NCBI GenBank assembly: GCA_015488855.1
Contig: WFMY01000104.1
Span: 1-18,500, forward strand
Length of the DNA stretch: 18,500 nucleotides
Direction: 5' to 3'
Source: Helicobacteraceae bacterium
GTDB taxonomy: Bacteria > Campylobacterota > Campylobacteria > Campylobacterales > Sulfurimonadaceae
Made by a program: the position numbers and the translations under genes
The notes under the pieces: model-generated
What the model was told of the DNA's origin: nothing
Database searches by the model: none
The model's input: the letters and a program-made list of their open reading frames with translations, nothing else
Shown: in pieces, positions 1 to 8,258 of the stretch
Numbering within the stretch: the first letter of the stretch is position 1
How the letters are laid out: every line of letters begins with the position of its first letter

Positions 1-2919
1 ATAGTAGATATATTTGAAGGTCAAGAGGTTTGTCAAAGTAATTTTAGTATTGTTAGACAACAAACTAAGGGGCAAAAAACCACTGCTGATTTTAATGACC
101 TTGGTATTGGTAATAGACTTGAACTTCTTGATGATGAGATACTTGCAAATATTCAAAATATTCAACTTCGTAATGGACTCCCTCAATCTAAAAAACTAGG
201 CTCAATGGATTTTTCAATAGAGATGGAAACAGGAACAGGAAAGACCTATGTTTACCTCAAATCTATTTTTGAGATGAATAAACGCTATGGGTTTACAAAG
301 TTTATCATCGTTGTTCCATCTATCGCCATCAAAGAGGGAACTAAAAAAACTCTTGAAATTACAAGTGATCACTTTAAAACTCTTTTTGACAATGTAAACT
401 ATGACTCATTTGTTTATGATAGTTCAAATTTAGAGCAAGTAAGAGATTTTGCTGCGAGTAGTGATATCCGTATCATGGTTATAAATATCGATGCTTTTAG
501 AAAAAGTTTTTCAGACCCTACAAAAGATACTAAAGCAAATATTATCCACCGTCAAAATGATAGATTAAATGGACAAAAGCCAATAGAATTTATCGCTTCT
601 ACGAATCCTATACTTATCATAGATGAGCCTCAGAGTGTTGATAATACTCCAAGAGCAAAAGAGGCTATACAAACTCTTAATCCTCTTTGTTCTCTTCGCT
701 ACAGTGCTACACACATAGAAAAATTTAACCTTATGTATAAACTTGATTCTATTGATGCTTATGAGCAGCAACTCGTTAAACAGATAGAAGTAGCCAATGT
801 TAAACTTGAAGACACTTCAAATAAAGCATACATAAGATTAGTAAGCGTTAAAGCAAGTCCTAGAAGTGCGAAAATTGAGATAGATGTTAACAAAGATGGC
901 AGAACACAAAGAAAAGTTATCCCAGTAGATACAAATAGTAAAAATGACTTGTATGAACTCTCTAAAGGTAGAGATATATATGATGGTTATGTCATTAATG
1001 ATATCTACATAGAAAAAGGTAGCGAGTATATAGAGTTTTTAAATCAAGAAGTTATAAAACTTGGAGAGACAGTTGGAGATGCTGATGATGACAGCATAAA
1101 AAGACTACAGGTTAGAAAAACTATAGAAGAGCATTTAGATAAAGAACTGCGTTACAAGCAACGAGACATTAAAGTGTTGAGTCTGTTTTTTATCGACAGA
1201 GTTGCTAACTATAGAAGCTATGATGATGAGGGAAATGTTGTTAAGGGTAAATATGCTTTATGGTTTGAAGAAGAGTTTAAAACAATCTCTAAAAAACCAA
1301 AATACAATACTCTCTTTGGAGATGTAGATACAGCTACCGAAGTTTCAAAAATCCATGATGGGTATTTTGCACAAGACAGTAAAGGGCGAGTAAAAGATAG
1401 TACAGGTAAAAATAAAGATGATGAGAGTGCATATGATACGATTATGAAGAACAAAGAGAAGCTGCTTAGTTTTAGTGAGCCTCTTAGGTTTATATTTTCT
1501 CATAGTGCTTTAAAAGAGGGATGGGATAATCCTAATGTATTTCAAATCTGTACTTTAAATGAAACTAACTCGGTAATGAAAAAACGACAAGAGATAGGTC
1601 GAGGTCTTAGAATATGTGTCAATCAAAGAGGCGAGCGGGTTAGAGGATTTGATGTAAATACTTTAACAGTCATGGCGAATGAAAACTATGAAGACTTCGC
1701 TCGTGCATTACAAAAAGAGATTGAAGATGAAGAGGGAATCAAATTTGGTGTTATTGAAGAACACTTTTTTGCCAATATCCCAGTAGAGAATGAAAATGGA
1801 GATATTGAGTATTTTGGAGTGACAAACAGTGAAACAGTTTATGAATATCTGCAAGATAACAACTATATAGATTCTCGTGGTAAAATCCAAGATAATCTTA
1901 GAACCGCTATAAAAGAAAATAGATTTGAAGTCCCTGAGCAATTCGCTGCACTTCAATCTGATATCACTTCTGTTATTACTAAAATATCTGGTAATCTCAA
2001 TGTTAAAGATGCAAATGATAAGAAGCTTATCACTCTTAACAAAGAGGTTTATCTCAGTGAAGACTTTAAAAACCTATGGGAACAGATAAAATATAAAACA
2101 ACTTATAGAGTTGACTTTGATGTTAAAAAACTCGTTGATGAGTGCGCTAAACATATAGCTAATGACCTTAGTGTTGGAAAAATAAAATATCTTTACTCAA
2201 AAGCTACCAATAAAATCACAAAAGCTGGTGTTGAGATAGTGGAAGATACTATTAAAAACGATCCTCTAAATAGTGAGATTATAGATTTTGAATTGCCTGA
2301 TATCGTGACTTACTTACAAAATGAGACTAATTTAACACGAAAAAATGTTGTTGAGATTCTTATAAAAAGTGGTAAATTACAAGGATTTAAGAATAATCCC
2401 CAAAAGTTCATCGATGGGGCTATTAAAATCATTAAAAAGGTTATGAGTATGTTTGTTGTTGATGGTATCAAATACCAAAAGTTAGGTAATGAATTTTACT
2501 ATGCGCAACAATGTTTCGAGGACCAAGAACTATATGGGTACCTCTCTTCAAATATGATAGAAAATCGTGAAAATAAATCTATCTATACTCATACAGTTTA
2601 TGATTCTACTATTGAAGAGAATTTTGCATTAGAGTTTAATAGAAATGAAAAAGTTAAACTTTTCACAAAACTACCAAGCTGGTTTAAAATCAATACACCA
2701 CTAGGAACATATAACCCTGACTGGGCTGTATTGATAGAAGAAGATAATAACGAGAAGCTTTATTTCGTAGTTGAGAGTAAGGGAAGTGATTTAGGCTTAG
2801 ATATTAAAACAAGTGAATCTTCAAAAATAGCGTGCGCTAAGAAGCATTTTACTGAAATATCTACAGATGTGACATTAGTACAGTCTGATAACTTTAGAAA
2901 CTTTAGTGAGCATTTTTAA
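1..2919 (+). CDS. Type III restriction-modification system, Res (helicase/endonuclease) subunit, 5'-truncated by window edge
   Basis: Frame 1 is open from the first base, giving 972 residues before TAA at 2917-2919. The ATG at 205 is internal, because conserved Res sequence (IVDIFEGQ at codons 1-8) lies upstream of it. Compared with the family, only about 20 N-terminal residues seem to be missing. In order (codon numbers from base 1): Walker A TGTGKT 77-82; DEPQ Walker B 208-211; helicase segment SALKEGWDNPNVFQ around 500; motif VI QEIGRGLR 530-537; and a C-terminal PD-(D/E)xK nuclease site with P906-D907 followed by E925-S-K927. In this family Res translocates on DNA using ATP and cuts only in complex with the Mod methyltransferase, which reads the site. 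No mod gene is visible, but type III operons usually run mod then res, so mod should lie just left of the window. The motifs and frame are intact, so the gene looks functional. Confidence 0.93.
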   Translation: MVDIFEGQEVCQSNFSIVRQQTKGQKTTADFNDLGIGNRLELLDDEILANIQNIQLRNGLPQSKKLGSMDFSIEMETGTGKTYVYLKSIFEMNKRYGFTKFIIVVPSIAIKEGTKKTLEITSDHFKTLFDNVNYDSFVYDSSNLEQVRDFAASSDIRIMVINIDAFRKSFSDPTKDTKANIIHRQNDRLNGQKPIEFIASTNPILIIDEPQSVDNTPRAKEAIQTLNPLCSLRYSATHIEKFNLMYKLDSIDAYEQQLVKQIEVANVKLEDTSNKAYIRLVSVKASPRSAKIEIDVNKDGRTQRKVIPVDTNSKNDLYELSKGRDIYDGYVINDIYIEKGSEYIEFLNQEVIKLGETVGDADDDSIKRLQVRKTIEEHLDKELRYKQRDIKVLSLFFIDRVANYRSYDDEGNVVKGKYALWFEEEFKTISKKPKYNTLFGDVDTATEVSKIHDGYFAQDSKGRVKDSTGKNKDDESAYDTIMKNKEKLLSFSEPLRFIFSHSALKEGWDNPNVFQICTLNETNSVMKKRQEIGRGLRICVNQRGERVRGFDVNTLTVMANENYEDFARALQKEIEDEEGIKFGVIEEHFFANIPVENENGDIEYFGVTNSETVYEYLQDNNYIDSRGKIQDNLRTAIKENRFEVPEQFAALQSDITSVITKISGNLNVKDANDKKLITLNKEVYLSEDFKNLWEQIKYKTTYRVDFDVKKLVDECAKHIANDLSVGKIKYLYSKATNKITKAGVEIVEDTIKNDPLNSEIIDFELPDIVTYLQNETNLTRKNVVEILIKSGKLQGFKNNPQKFIDGAIKIIKKVMSMFVVDGIKYQKLGNEFYYAQQCFEDQELYGYLSSNMIENRENKSIYTHTVYDSTIEENFALEFNRNEKVKLFTKLPSWFKINTPLGTYNPDWAVLIEEDNNEKLYFVVESKGSDLGLDIKTSESSKIACAKKHFTEISTDVTLVQSDNFRNFSEHF

Positions 2920-3010
2920 TGGAGCTAATATTGAAGCCAGTATATATAGTATATGGTTATTTAAAATATTTCTTAAACAACTATAATTTTTATAGAATAA
3001 GTACACCTAA

Positions 3011-3217
3011 AAGATAACTTCAAAGGTTCAAGCAGATGCAGAGATATCTCTTACTAAAAGACTTCAGGGAGAGGTTCAAGAGTTGGCGATAGAAGAGTAT
3101 TTGGCAGATATTCGAGATGAAGCAAATGTATATCAGCTTATTTGTTTAGCAAATCTTGAGTCTTTAAATGCACAAAAAGAGCTTATGCAAAACCTTGAGA
3201 AATCTCTTGTAATATAG
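3011..3217 (+). pseudogene. Degenerate remnant of a DUF2130-family gene
   Basis: Frame 2 is open for 68 codons between TAA at 3008-3010 and TAG at 3215-3217, but has no ATG near its start. The first half reads QADAEISLTKRLQGEVQEL followed by AIEEYLAD. I recognise this as the segment joining the coiled coil to the C-terminal domain of DUF2130 proteins, which usually continue ...EEWL..FP.D.I.E.KKG. That continuation is absent. The frame switches to DEANVYQLICLANLESLN and a short Lys/Glu-rich tail, which I cannot assign. The coiled-coil N-terminus and catalytic-looking C-terminus expected of a full gene (roughly 400 residues) are missing. The last 35 bases run antisense over the 3' end of the dynamin gene. 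I infer an internal deletion and decay after the type III operon. It could instead be a rearranged junction or a chance ORF. The family call rests on memory of the motif. Confidence 0.45.
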
Positions 3218-5219
3218 ACATTTTTTTAAGGTAGGGTTCTTTGCACTCTTGCACAAACTTAATTTTTTGCTCATTAATTTGCAAATAATTAGCTTGAGAT
3301 TTTTTGAGGATTTTAAAGAGATAGTTTCTATGTATGGATAAGAACTCTTCTACTTTTACAAAAGAGAAGTTCTCTTTGAGCTTTTCTAAGATTTCATCTT
3401 CTCGCGGTTTTTGTATAGTAAATTGAGTTGGATTTTTTGCATGCAACTCTTCTGATTGTTTAATCTGCTCTTCAAAGTGAAGCATACAAGAAAGCACTTT
3501 TTGTTGATTGCTATAAGAAAGAGTTGCATTAAAGTAGGCATTTTCTTTTTTAAGAAGAGTGATATCTGCAAGGATACTAATATGAAAATCATTTAAAATA
3601 CTTTCATATATTTGTGAAGCAAATCTTCTTATATTTGAAAATTCTAAGTCAGAACCTATCGCTCTAGTTTTTTTTATAAGTAGATATTGTACCTTCCATT
3701 GTGAGACTTGTGTATGTGTTTGCTCATAAATATCCTCAAGGGAGTTAGCAATACTCGACTCTATAATTGTAAAATATTTCATAGAGCGTTTTATCATTTT
3801 TGCTATTTTTTCATCATCATAAAATAAGTTTTTCAAGACAGCTTCTGTGTCAATAAAAAAACTTTCAAACTCTATCTCTTGTATTTTCTCTTGTTTAAAA
3901 AAAGTACTCTGAGATATTTGGTATCTTTTTGTTTTTTGTATTGTTATATTTGTATAGATTTGTGAAGATATTTCTTGAAGAATTTCCTCAATACTATTGA
4001 AAGTATCAAGTAGTTTAATAGAGTAGAGTTTATTTATGTTTTGAAAAGATTTTTGCATAGGTTCTTGCCCATTTTGCAAAACAAGAATAAGCGAATCGTA
4101 AACACCTAACATCGTTTCATACTCTGTATATAAAATATTACAGATATTCTTTAAATCATTTTTTATTGCGTTTTGTTTAGCTACTGTAGCATTTGGTCGC
4201 ATTGTATTGTTGATAAAGTCTAAGACCTCTTGAATATTGGATTCTTTGATAAGGGCTTTATTTTTTGTACTATCTTTGCTCTGTATAGATTTGATTTGCT
4301 CTTTAAATGTGCTAAAGTTTTTTTCAAAAAAGTTGAGGTTTTGTGCATCAAAGTTTTCTTTAAGATTTAAAGTGAAATCTTTAACAACTTTGTCTAAAGA
4401 GTTTTCAATAAGAATATGTTTTTCTAAAGCTCTTGCATCGAGTGCCATTTTTGCAGAGATGGCACTCACTTGAGAGAAATACTTTGAAAACTTCTCTTGT
4501 ATATACTGTTTTGTAGTCTGTATTTGTTCTGGAGTAAATTTATCTTTTTGGTTTAAGACACAGAGTGATTTTGTATGAAAATAGGGCATATAATCATCTA
4601 GAATTTCCTGCTCGCTTAGTTTGCCAGCATTATCTATCATACTTAACCAAATAATCCCACCTACATCTTTAAGGATATTTTTTGTTGTTTGTGTATCATT
4701 TTGAGACTGAGAATTAAGCCCTGGCGTATCTACAAATGAGATATCTTTTAAAATTTCTAAAGGAGCATAAATTGTAAGATATTTTATATCATCAAGATGA
4801 GAAACCCTTTGGTCTGTAAACTTTGAAATACTCTCAATAGAGTAGAACTCTTGTGCACCAGAATTGTAAGTGATTTTGAGTTTATATTCGGTACCATAGT
4901 TTATAAAGTTTACCTTTGATGTAACAGGGGTAATACCTGTGGGAAGTATATCTTTTGAGAGTAGGGCATTTAAAAAAGTAGACTTTCCTGAGGAGAATTG
5001 TCCAGCAATAGCCACTTCCATAGGGTACATACTACGGCGAATTTGTTTGTCTAAAACTTGCTTAAGTTCTAAAGAGGGTAAAAATCTCTCATTGAGGAGT
5101 TTGTCTTTTATCTTGTGAACATCACCTAAAAAAGAGTCTTCGTAGGGAAGTGCTTTTTTATCATAAGCTTCTTTGTACTCTTGAATGAAGTTTTGAAATA
5201 TATTTTTAAATGAACTCAT
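3183..5219 (-). CDS. Dynamin-like GTPase, second member of a pair (DLP2-like)
   Basis: A 678-residue large GTPase. The G domain starts early: G1 GQFSSGKS at 73-80, G2 threonines within GITPVT (95-100), G3 DTPG at 164-167 and G4 NQKD at 223-226. After it comes about 450 residues of mostly charged, probably helical sequence, as expected for a dynamin stalk/bundle. I see no clear transmembrane helix, so any membrane contact is probably through an amphipathic or loop paddle. Its ATG overlaps the stop of the upstream dynamin gene by 4 bases (ATGA). No strong Shine-Dalgarno precedes it, so translational coupling is likely. By position and features it matches C. jejuni Cj0412 (DLP2), which forms a hetero-oligomer with Cj0411 and is linked to membrane tethering. 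The role here is inferred from that family. It is the last gene of the frd-DLP run and converges on the restriction gene. Confidence 0.87.
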   Translation of the reverse strand: MSSFKNIFQNFIQEYKEAYDKKALPYEDSFLGDVHKIKDKLLNERFLPSLELKQVLDKQIRRSMYPMEVAIAGQFSSGKSTFLNALLSKDILPTGITPVTSKVNFINYGTEYKLKITYNSGAQEFYSIESISKFTDQRVSHLDDIKYLTIYAPLEILKDISFVDTPGLNSQSQNDTQTTKNILKDVGGIIWLSMIDNAGKLSEQEILDDYMPYFHTKSLCVLNQKDKFTPEQIQTTKQYIQEKFSKYFSQVSAISAKMALDARALEKHILIENSLDKVVKDFTLNLKENFDAQNLNFFEKNFSTFKEQIKSIQSKDSTKNKALIKESNIQEVLDFINNTMRPNATVAKQNAIKNDLKNICNILYTEYETMLGVYDSLILVLQNGQEPMQKSFQNINKLYSIKLLDTFNSIEEILQEISSQIYTNITIQKTKRYQISQSTFFKQEKIQEIEFESFFIDTEAVLKNLFYDDEKIAKMIKRSMKYFTIIESSIANSLEDIYEQTHTQVSQWKVQYLLIKKTRAIGSDLEFSNIRRFASQIYESILNDFHISILADITLLKKENAYFNATLSYSNQQKVLSCMLHFEEQIKQSEELHAKNPTQFTIQKPREDEILEKLKENFSFVKVEEFLSIHRNYLFKILKKSQANYLQINEQKIKFVQECKEPYLKKMSILQEISQGFA

Positions 5220-7507
5220 AAAGTCTCAAGTATTTTGATTTTTGCATGAATTTCAAGAGAACTCTCAAGGGATTTATCTTCAGCTAGGTATCTCTTAAGA
5301 CTCTCTCTTTCATGGAGAAGCTTCTGTTGTATTGTTTGAATAGGTAGGGCAAGTTGTACAAAGTACACTTGAATTAATTCTGAAGCAAGATTATTTGCTC
5401 TTTGTTGTGTACTCTTTTGTAAGGTTTTACTCGTAGTTTGTACGGAGTTATCTACCAATGCATCAAAACTTTCTATCTTTTTGAGTGTAACATCTTTAAG
5501 AAGCTCTATAATGGGATGAACAATATATTCATTATTTGAGAGTAAAAAACCAGTTTTAAACTCTTTGAGAAAAAGAGTGTCAATATCATGCACTTCTATA
5601 TCTTCATCAAAACTCGAAGCAAAATCCTGATTTTTTAAAAGATACTGCTCCGAAATAGAATGAATTTTTTTAATGAGTTTATATCTATAGTCTCGAACGA
5701 TATCAATAATGCCATCTTTTATTGCTGTTTGAATTATAGCCTCTATTCTTGATGGTTTTGGAGTGGTATTACTCTCTTGAAGGGAATATCTAACATCAGA
5801 AACAACTCTTTGTTTTATACGCGTTTTGAGTTCAAGAAATTCTACTTGTAAAAAGTTGTTTAAGCTTTGAAGCTCTCTTTGGAGACTCTGTTTATATGCA
5901 AGGGTCTCTTCATAAATAAGTTCAATATATTGTGTGTCTTTGTTTGTTTGTATCTCTAATGCCTTAAGCTCTTTTTGCAGCTCTTGTTTTGATTTTGTAG
6001 AGAGTTGCAATTCATAAACAAGGGCATTCCTTTGTTTTTTTATGATTTGTAAAACTTGTGCTTGAGCAGATTTAATGATAAGTTCACTTTTAATGCTAGA
6101 AGCACCAAAAAGGTTCTCTTTGAGGTATTCTTCGATTTGAAGAATACCCGTATCCTCAAGGGAAAAACCATCTCTTAGTGCTTCTTCTTCTCGTCCTGTT
6201 CTATGCAATAAAGCCATCAAAGCAGAGATGGGTATAAACTCTATAGTTTGTAAAATATACTCAAGCTTAGCATCTTTATTTTGTTTAGATAACTCTTGTT
6301 TGATGGAGTCTTTTGTGTATGATATGACTTGTTGGAGTTCTTCTTTTGAAACAGTATCAGCTCTAGTAATGACTACTAAAAGTTTTGTAACATTTTGGTA
6401 GAGAAGGGCATCTATAATAAAAACAACATCTTTAATGGTCGCACTTTGTGAGACATTCATTAGGTGAAGCATCATGTCACAGTTATTAATATACCCTTTT
6501 GTTATCTCCTCTCTTTGAGTAACAGGATCATCAAGACCTGGAGTGTCTACTATCTCGATGCCATCTTGTAAAAAATCAAGAGGTGTACCAAGCTCTACAT
6601 ACTTTATGAGATTACAGATTTTTTTGAGAGATTTTGCAGATGTATACGAAGAGAGTTCTTCTACGGCTACTTTTTGTACTTTAGATTTTTCTTGTATTAG
6701 GGAGTGAAGCTCATCTCCAAGTGCATCTTGTGTCTCTTGCACAAACTCTTGCATCGTTTGTGTCTCTTTGGCGGCTTCTAAAAGTTTTTGCCACTCCATA
6801 GTATTCCAGTAAAAAATACGAGCTTCTTCTTTTTGAGCATACTTAATGACACTTAAGTTCGCAGTTTCAGGAACTACAGAACTGCCAAGCAACTCTTTTT
6901 TTAAAAGAGCATTAAGCATAGTTGATTTTCCAGCATTGATAACTCCTGTAATCCCAATGGAAAACTTTTGATTATGCAAGTAATCAAATGTTCTTTGAAG
7001 CTCTTGCAAGAGACTCTTGTCTTGTATCTGTATTTGCAGAGTTTTCATGCGTTGTAGAAGTTTTTCTTTGTCCTTTTGAAATACAAATTCATTGGGCGAC
7101 TCTTGTTTGTATGCTAAAGTGCTATTGCCAACATACGCAAATAAAGAATTGATTTTTTTATAATTATCATAACTCAAAATACTTTCTTTTTTTAACTTCG
7201 CAAAATACTTTTGTAGTAAGGTAGTGTTTTTTTGAGAATTATTATTTTGGAGTAACTGTATTATTTTATACTGTAAATGATGGAGGGCTTGCATATTTTT
7301 TGGTTTTGTTTGTTCAAGCAAAGGGAAAATTGAAAGAAAAGATTGCAAAGAGATGCATTTGTCAAACTCTTTGCTTGTAACAGTGAGTACGATACAACAG
7401 AGACTTAAAGTCTCTTCGTTAAGGGTGGCGTTTAAGCATTGAGAACTATTTTGTTCTTCAAAAGAGATGCCATGATATAGCAAGAAGTAATCATTTGCTA
7501 AACTCAT
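5216..7507 (-). CDS. Dynamin-like GTPase, first member of a pair (DLP1-like)
   Basis: A 763-residue dynamin-like protein with an N-terminal extension of about 180 residues ahead of the G domain. Motifs: G1 GVINAGKS at 188-195; a switch I threonine in VVPETANLSV, near T215; G3 DTPG at 321-324; G4 TRAD at 381-384. The C-terminal half (roughly 480-763) is rich in Gln, Lys, Glu and Leu with heptad-like stretches, fitting a stalk of long helices. There is no signal peptide and no obvious transmembrane segment. The gene begins 20 bp after frdB and overlaps the next dynamin gene by 4 bases, so the two GTPases are probably made in matched amounts. It corresponds in position to C. jejuni Cj0411 (DLP1). 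The pair differ in G1 (VINAGKS against QFSSGKS) and in N-terminal length, so they are paralogues with distinct parts, not a recent duplication. Why it sits with fumarate reductase is unknown. Confidence 0.87.
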   Translation of the reverse strand: MSLANDYFLLYHGISFEEQNSSQCLNATLNEETLSLCCIVLTVTSKEFDKCISLQSFLSIFPLLEQTKPKNMQALHHLQYKIIQLLQNNNSQKNTTLLQKYFAKLKKESILSYDNYKKINSLFAYVGNSTLAYKQESPNEFVFQKDKEKLLQRMKTLQIQIQDKSLLQELQRTFDYLHNQKFSIGITGVINAGKSTMLNALLKKELLGSSVVPETANLSVIKYAQKEEARIFYWNTMEWQKLLEAAKETQTMQEFVQETQDALGDELHSLIQEKSKVQKVAVEELSSYTSAKSLKKICNLIKYVELGTPLDFLQDGIEIVDTPGLDDPVTQREEITKGYINNCDMMLHLMNVSQSATIKDVVFIIDALLYQNVTKLLVVITRADTVSKEELQQVISYTKDSIKQELSKQNKDAKLEYILQTIEFIPISALMALLHRTGREEEALRDGFSLEDTGILQIEEYLKENLFGASSIKSELIIKSAQAQVLQIIKKQRNALVYELQLSTKSKQELQKELKALEIQTNKDTQYIELIYEETLAYKQSLQRELQSLNNFLQVEFLELKTRIKQRVVSDVRYSLQESNTTPKPSRIEAIIQTAIKDGIIDIVRDYRYKLIKKIHSISEQYLLKNQDFASSFDEDIEVHDIDTLFLKEFKTGFLLSNNEYIVHPIIELLKDVTLKKIESFDALVDNSVQTTSKTLQKSTQQRANNLASELIQVYFVQLALPIQTIQQKLLHERESLKRYLAEDKSLESSLEIHAKIKILETL

Positions 7508-7527
7508 TTTCTCTCATTTTCTCACAG

Positions 7528-8256
7528 TTATTTTACGGACACAAGTTTTCTTCGCATGTAAGCGATCTTGTTTTGAAGTGGTAGATTTTTAGGGCAGTGA
7601 TCTTCACATGCTAGAAGAGACATACATCCAAAGATGCCATCATCATCCCCAACTAGGTCATAAAAATCTTCATCTGTTCGTTTATCTCTAGGGTCCATCT
7701 GAAATCTTGCAACTCTGTTTAGCCCAACAGCACCGACAAAGTTTGGTCTCATAAGTGCTGTCCCACAAGAAGCAACACAGATACCACACTCTACGCAACG
7801 GTCAAGTTCAAAAATATCTTCAGCAACTTTTGGTTCCATTTTTTCTTCAATCTTGGTAATATCTATCTCTTTTTCATTATCTACTATCCAAGATTCTACT
7901 CGATTTGACATGCTATCCATCCACTTTCCTGTGTTTACAGATAAGTCTTTTATCAGCTCAAATGCAGGCATAGGAATAAGTTGAAGTTTTCTATCAGGAT
8001 AATTAGCAACGAGAGTTCTACAAGCTAGGGTTGGCTTTCCATTAACAACCATACCACAGGAACCACAAATACCTGCACGGCAGACAAAGTCAAAGGCTAA
8101 ATCTGGGTCCATCTCTTGACGGATTTTATTGAGTGCTATAAACAGAGTCATTCCAGGAGTCTCTTGAAGAGTATATTCGACAAATTTAGGATGAGATTCT
8201 TTGTCTCTTGGGTTAAACTTTAGTACCGATATGGTTACATCTTTTTGCTGAGCCAT
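7528..8256 (-). CDS. frdB: Fumarate reductase iron-sulfur subunit FrdB
   Basis: A 242-residue iron-sulfur subunit that passes electrons from the quinol-oxidising FrdC to FAD in FrdA. The ligands are all visible. The [2Fe-2S] cysteines are C59, C64, C67 and C79, in CRAGICGSCG and the following LACR. The [4Fe-4S] set starts C154-x2-C157-x2-C160 (CVECGIC). C164, C211 and C217 match the [3Fe-4S] set, and C221 (in CEDHCPKN) completes the 4Fe cluster. The length is close to Wolinella FrdB. The start is fixed by AGGAGA about 6 bases before the ATG, and the gene begins only 2 bases after the frdA stop. Lacking a signal peptide, it should sit on the cytoplasmic face with FrdA. The cysteine pattern argues for the FrdCAB type and against SdhE-type or Mfr enzymes. 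Confidence 0.96.
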   Translation of the reverse strand: MAQQKDVTISVLKFNPRDKESHPKFVEYTLQETPGMTLFIALNKIRQEMDPDLAFDFVCRAGICGSCGMVVNGKPTLACRTLVANYPDRKLQLIPMPAFELIKDLSVNTGKWMDSMSNRVESWIVDNEKEIDITKIEEKMEPKVAEDIFELDRCVECGICVASCGTALMRPNFVGAVGLNRVARFQMDPRDKRTDEDFYDLVGDDDGIFGCMSLLACEDHCPKNLPLQNKIAYMRRKLVSVK

Positions 8257-8258
8257 GT

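Noticed and set aside
2919..3017. 32-codon ORF starting in a TAATG overlap with the res stop
   Set aside because: The overlap looks like coupling, but the product (rich in Tyr, Leu and Asn) matches nothing I know, the sequence is very AT-rich, and it stops at once. Probably chance within decayed DNA.
3041..3050. Perfect palindrome GAGATATCTC as a terminator or operator
   Set aside because: It is AT-centred with no loop or T-run, and lies inside the remnant reading frame. I see no convincing intrinsic terminator anywhere in the 2920-3182 junction.
3183..7507. Dynamin pair plus type III enzyme as a joint defence island
   Set aside because: The dynamins are operon-linked to frdCAB and face the restriction gene convergently. 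The frd-DLP order is conserved elsewhere without such an enzyme.
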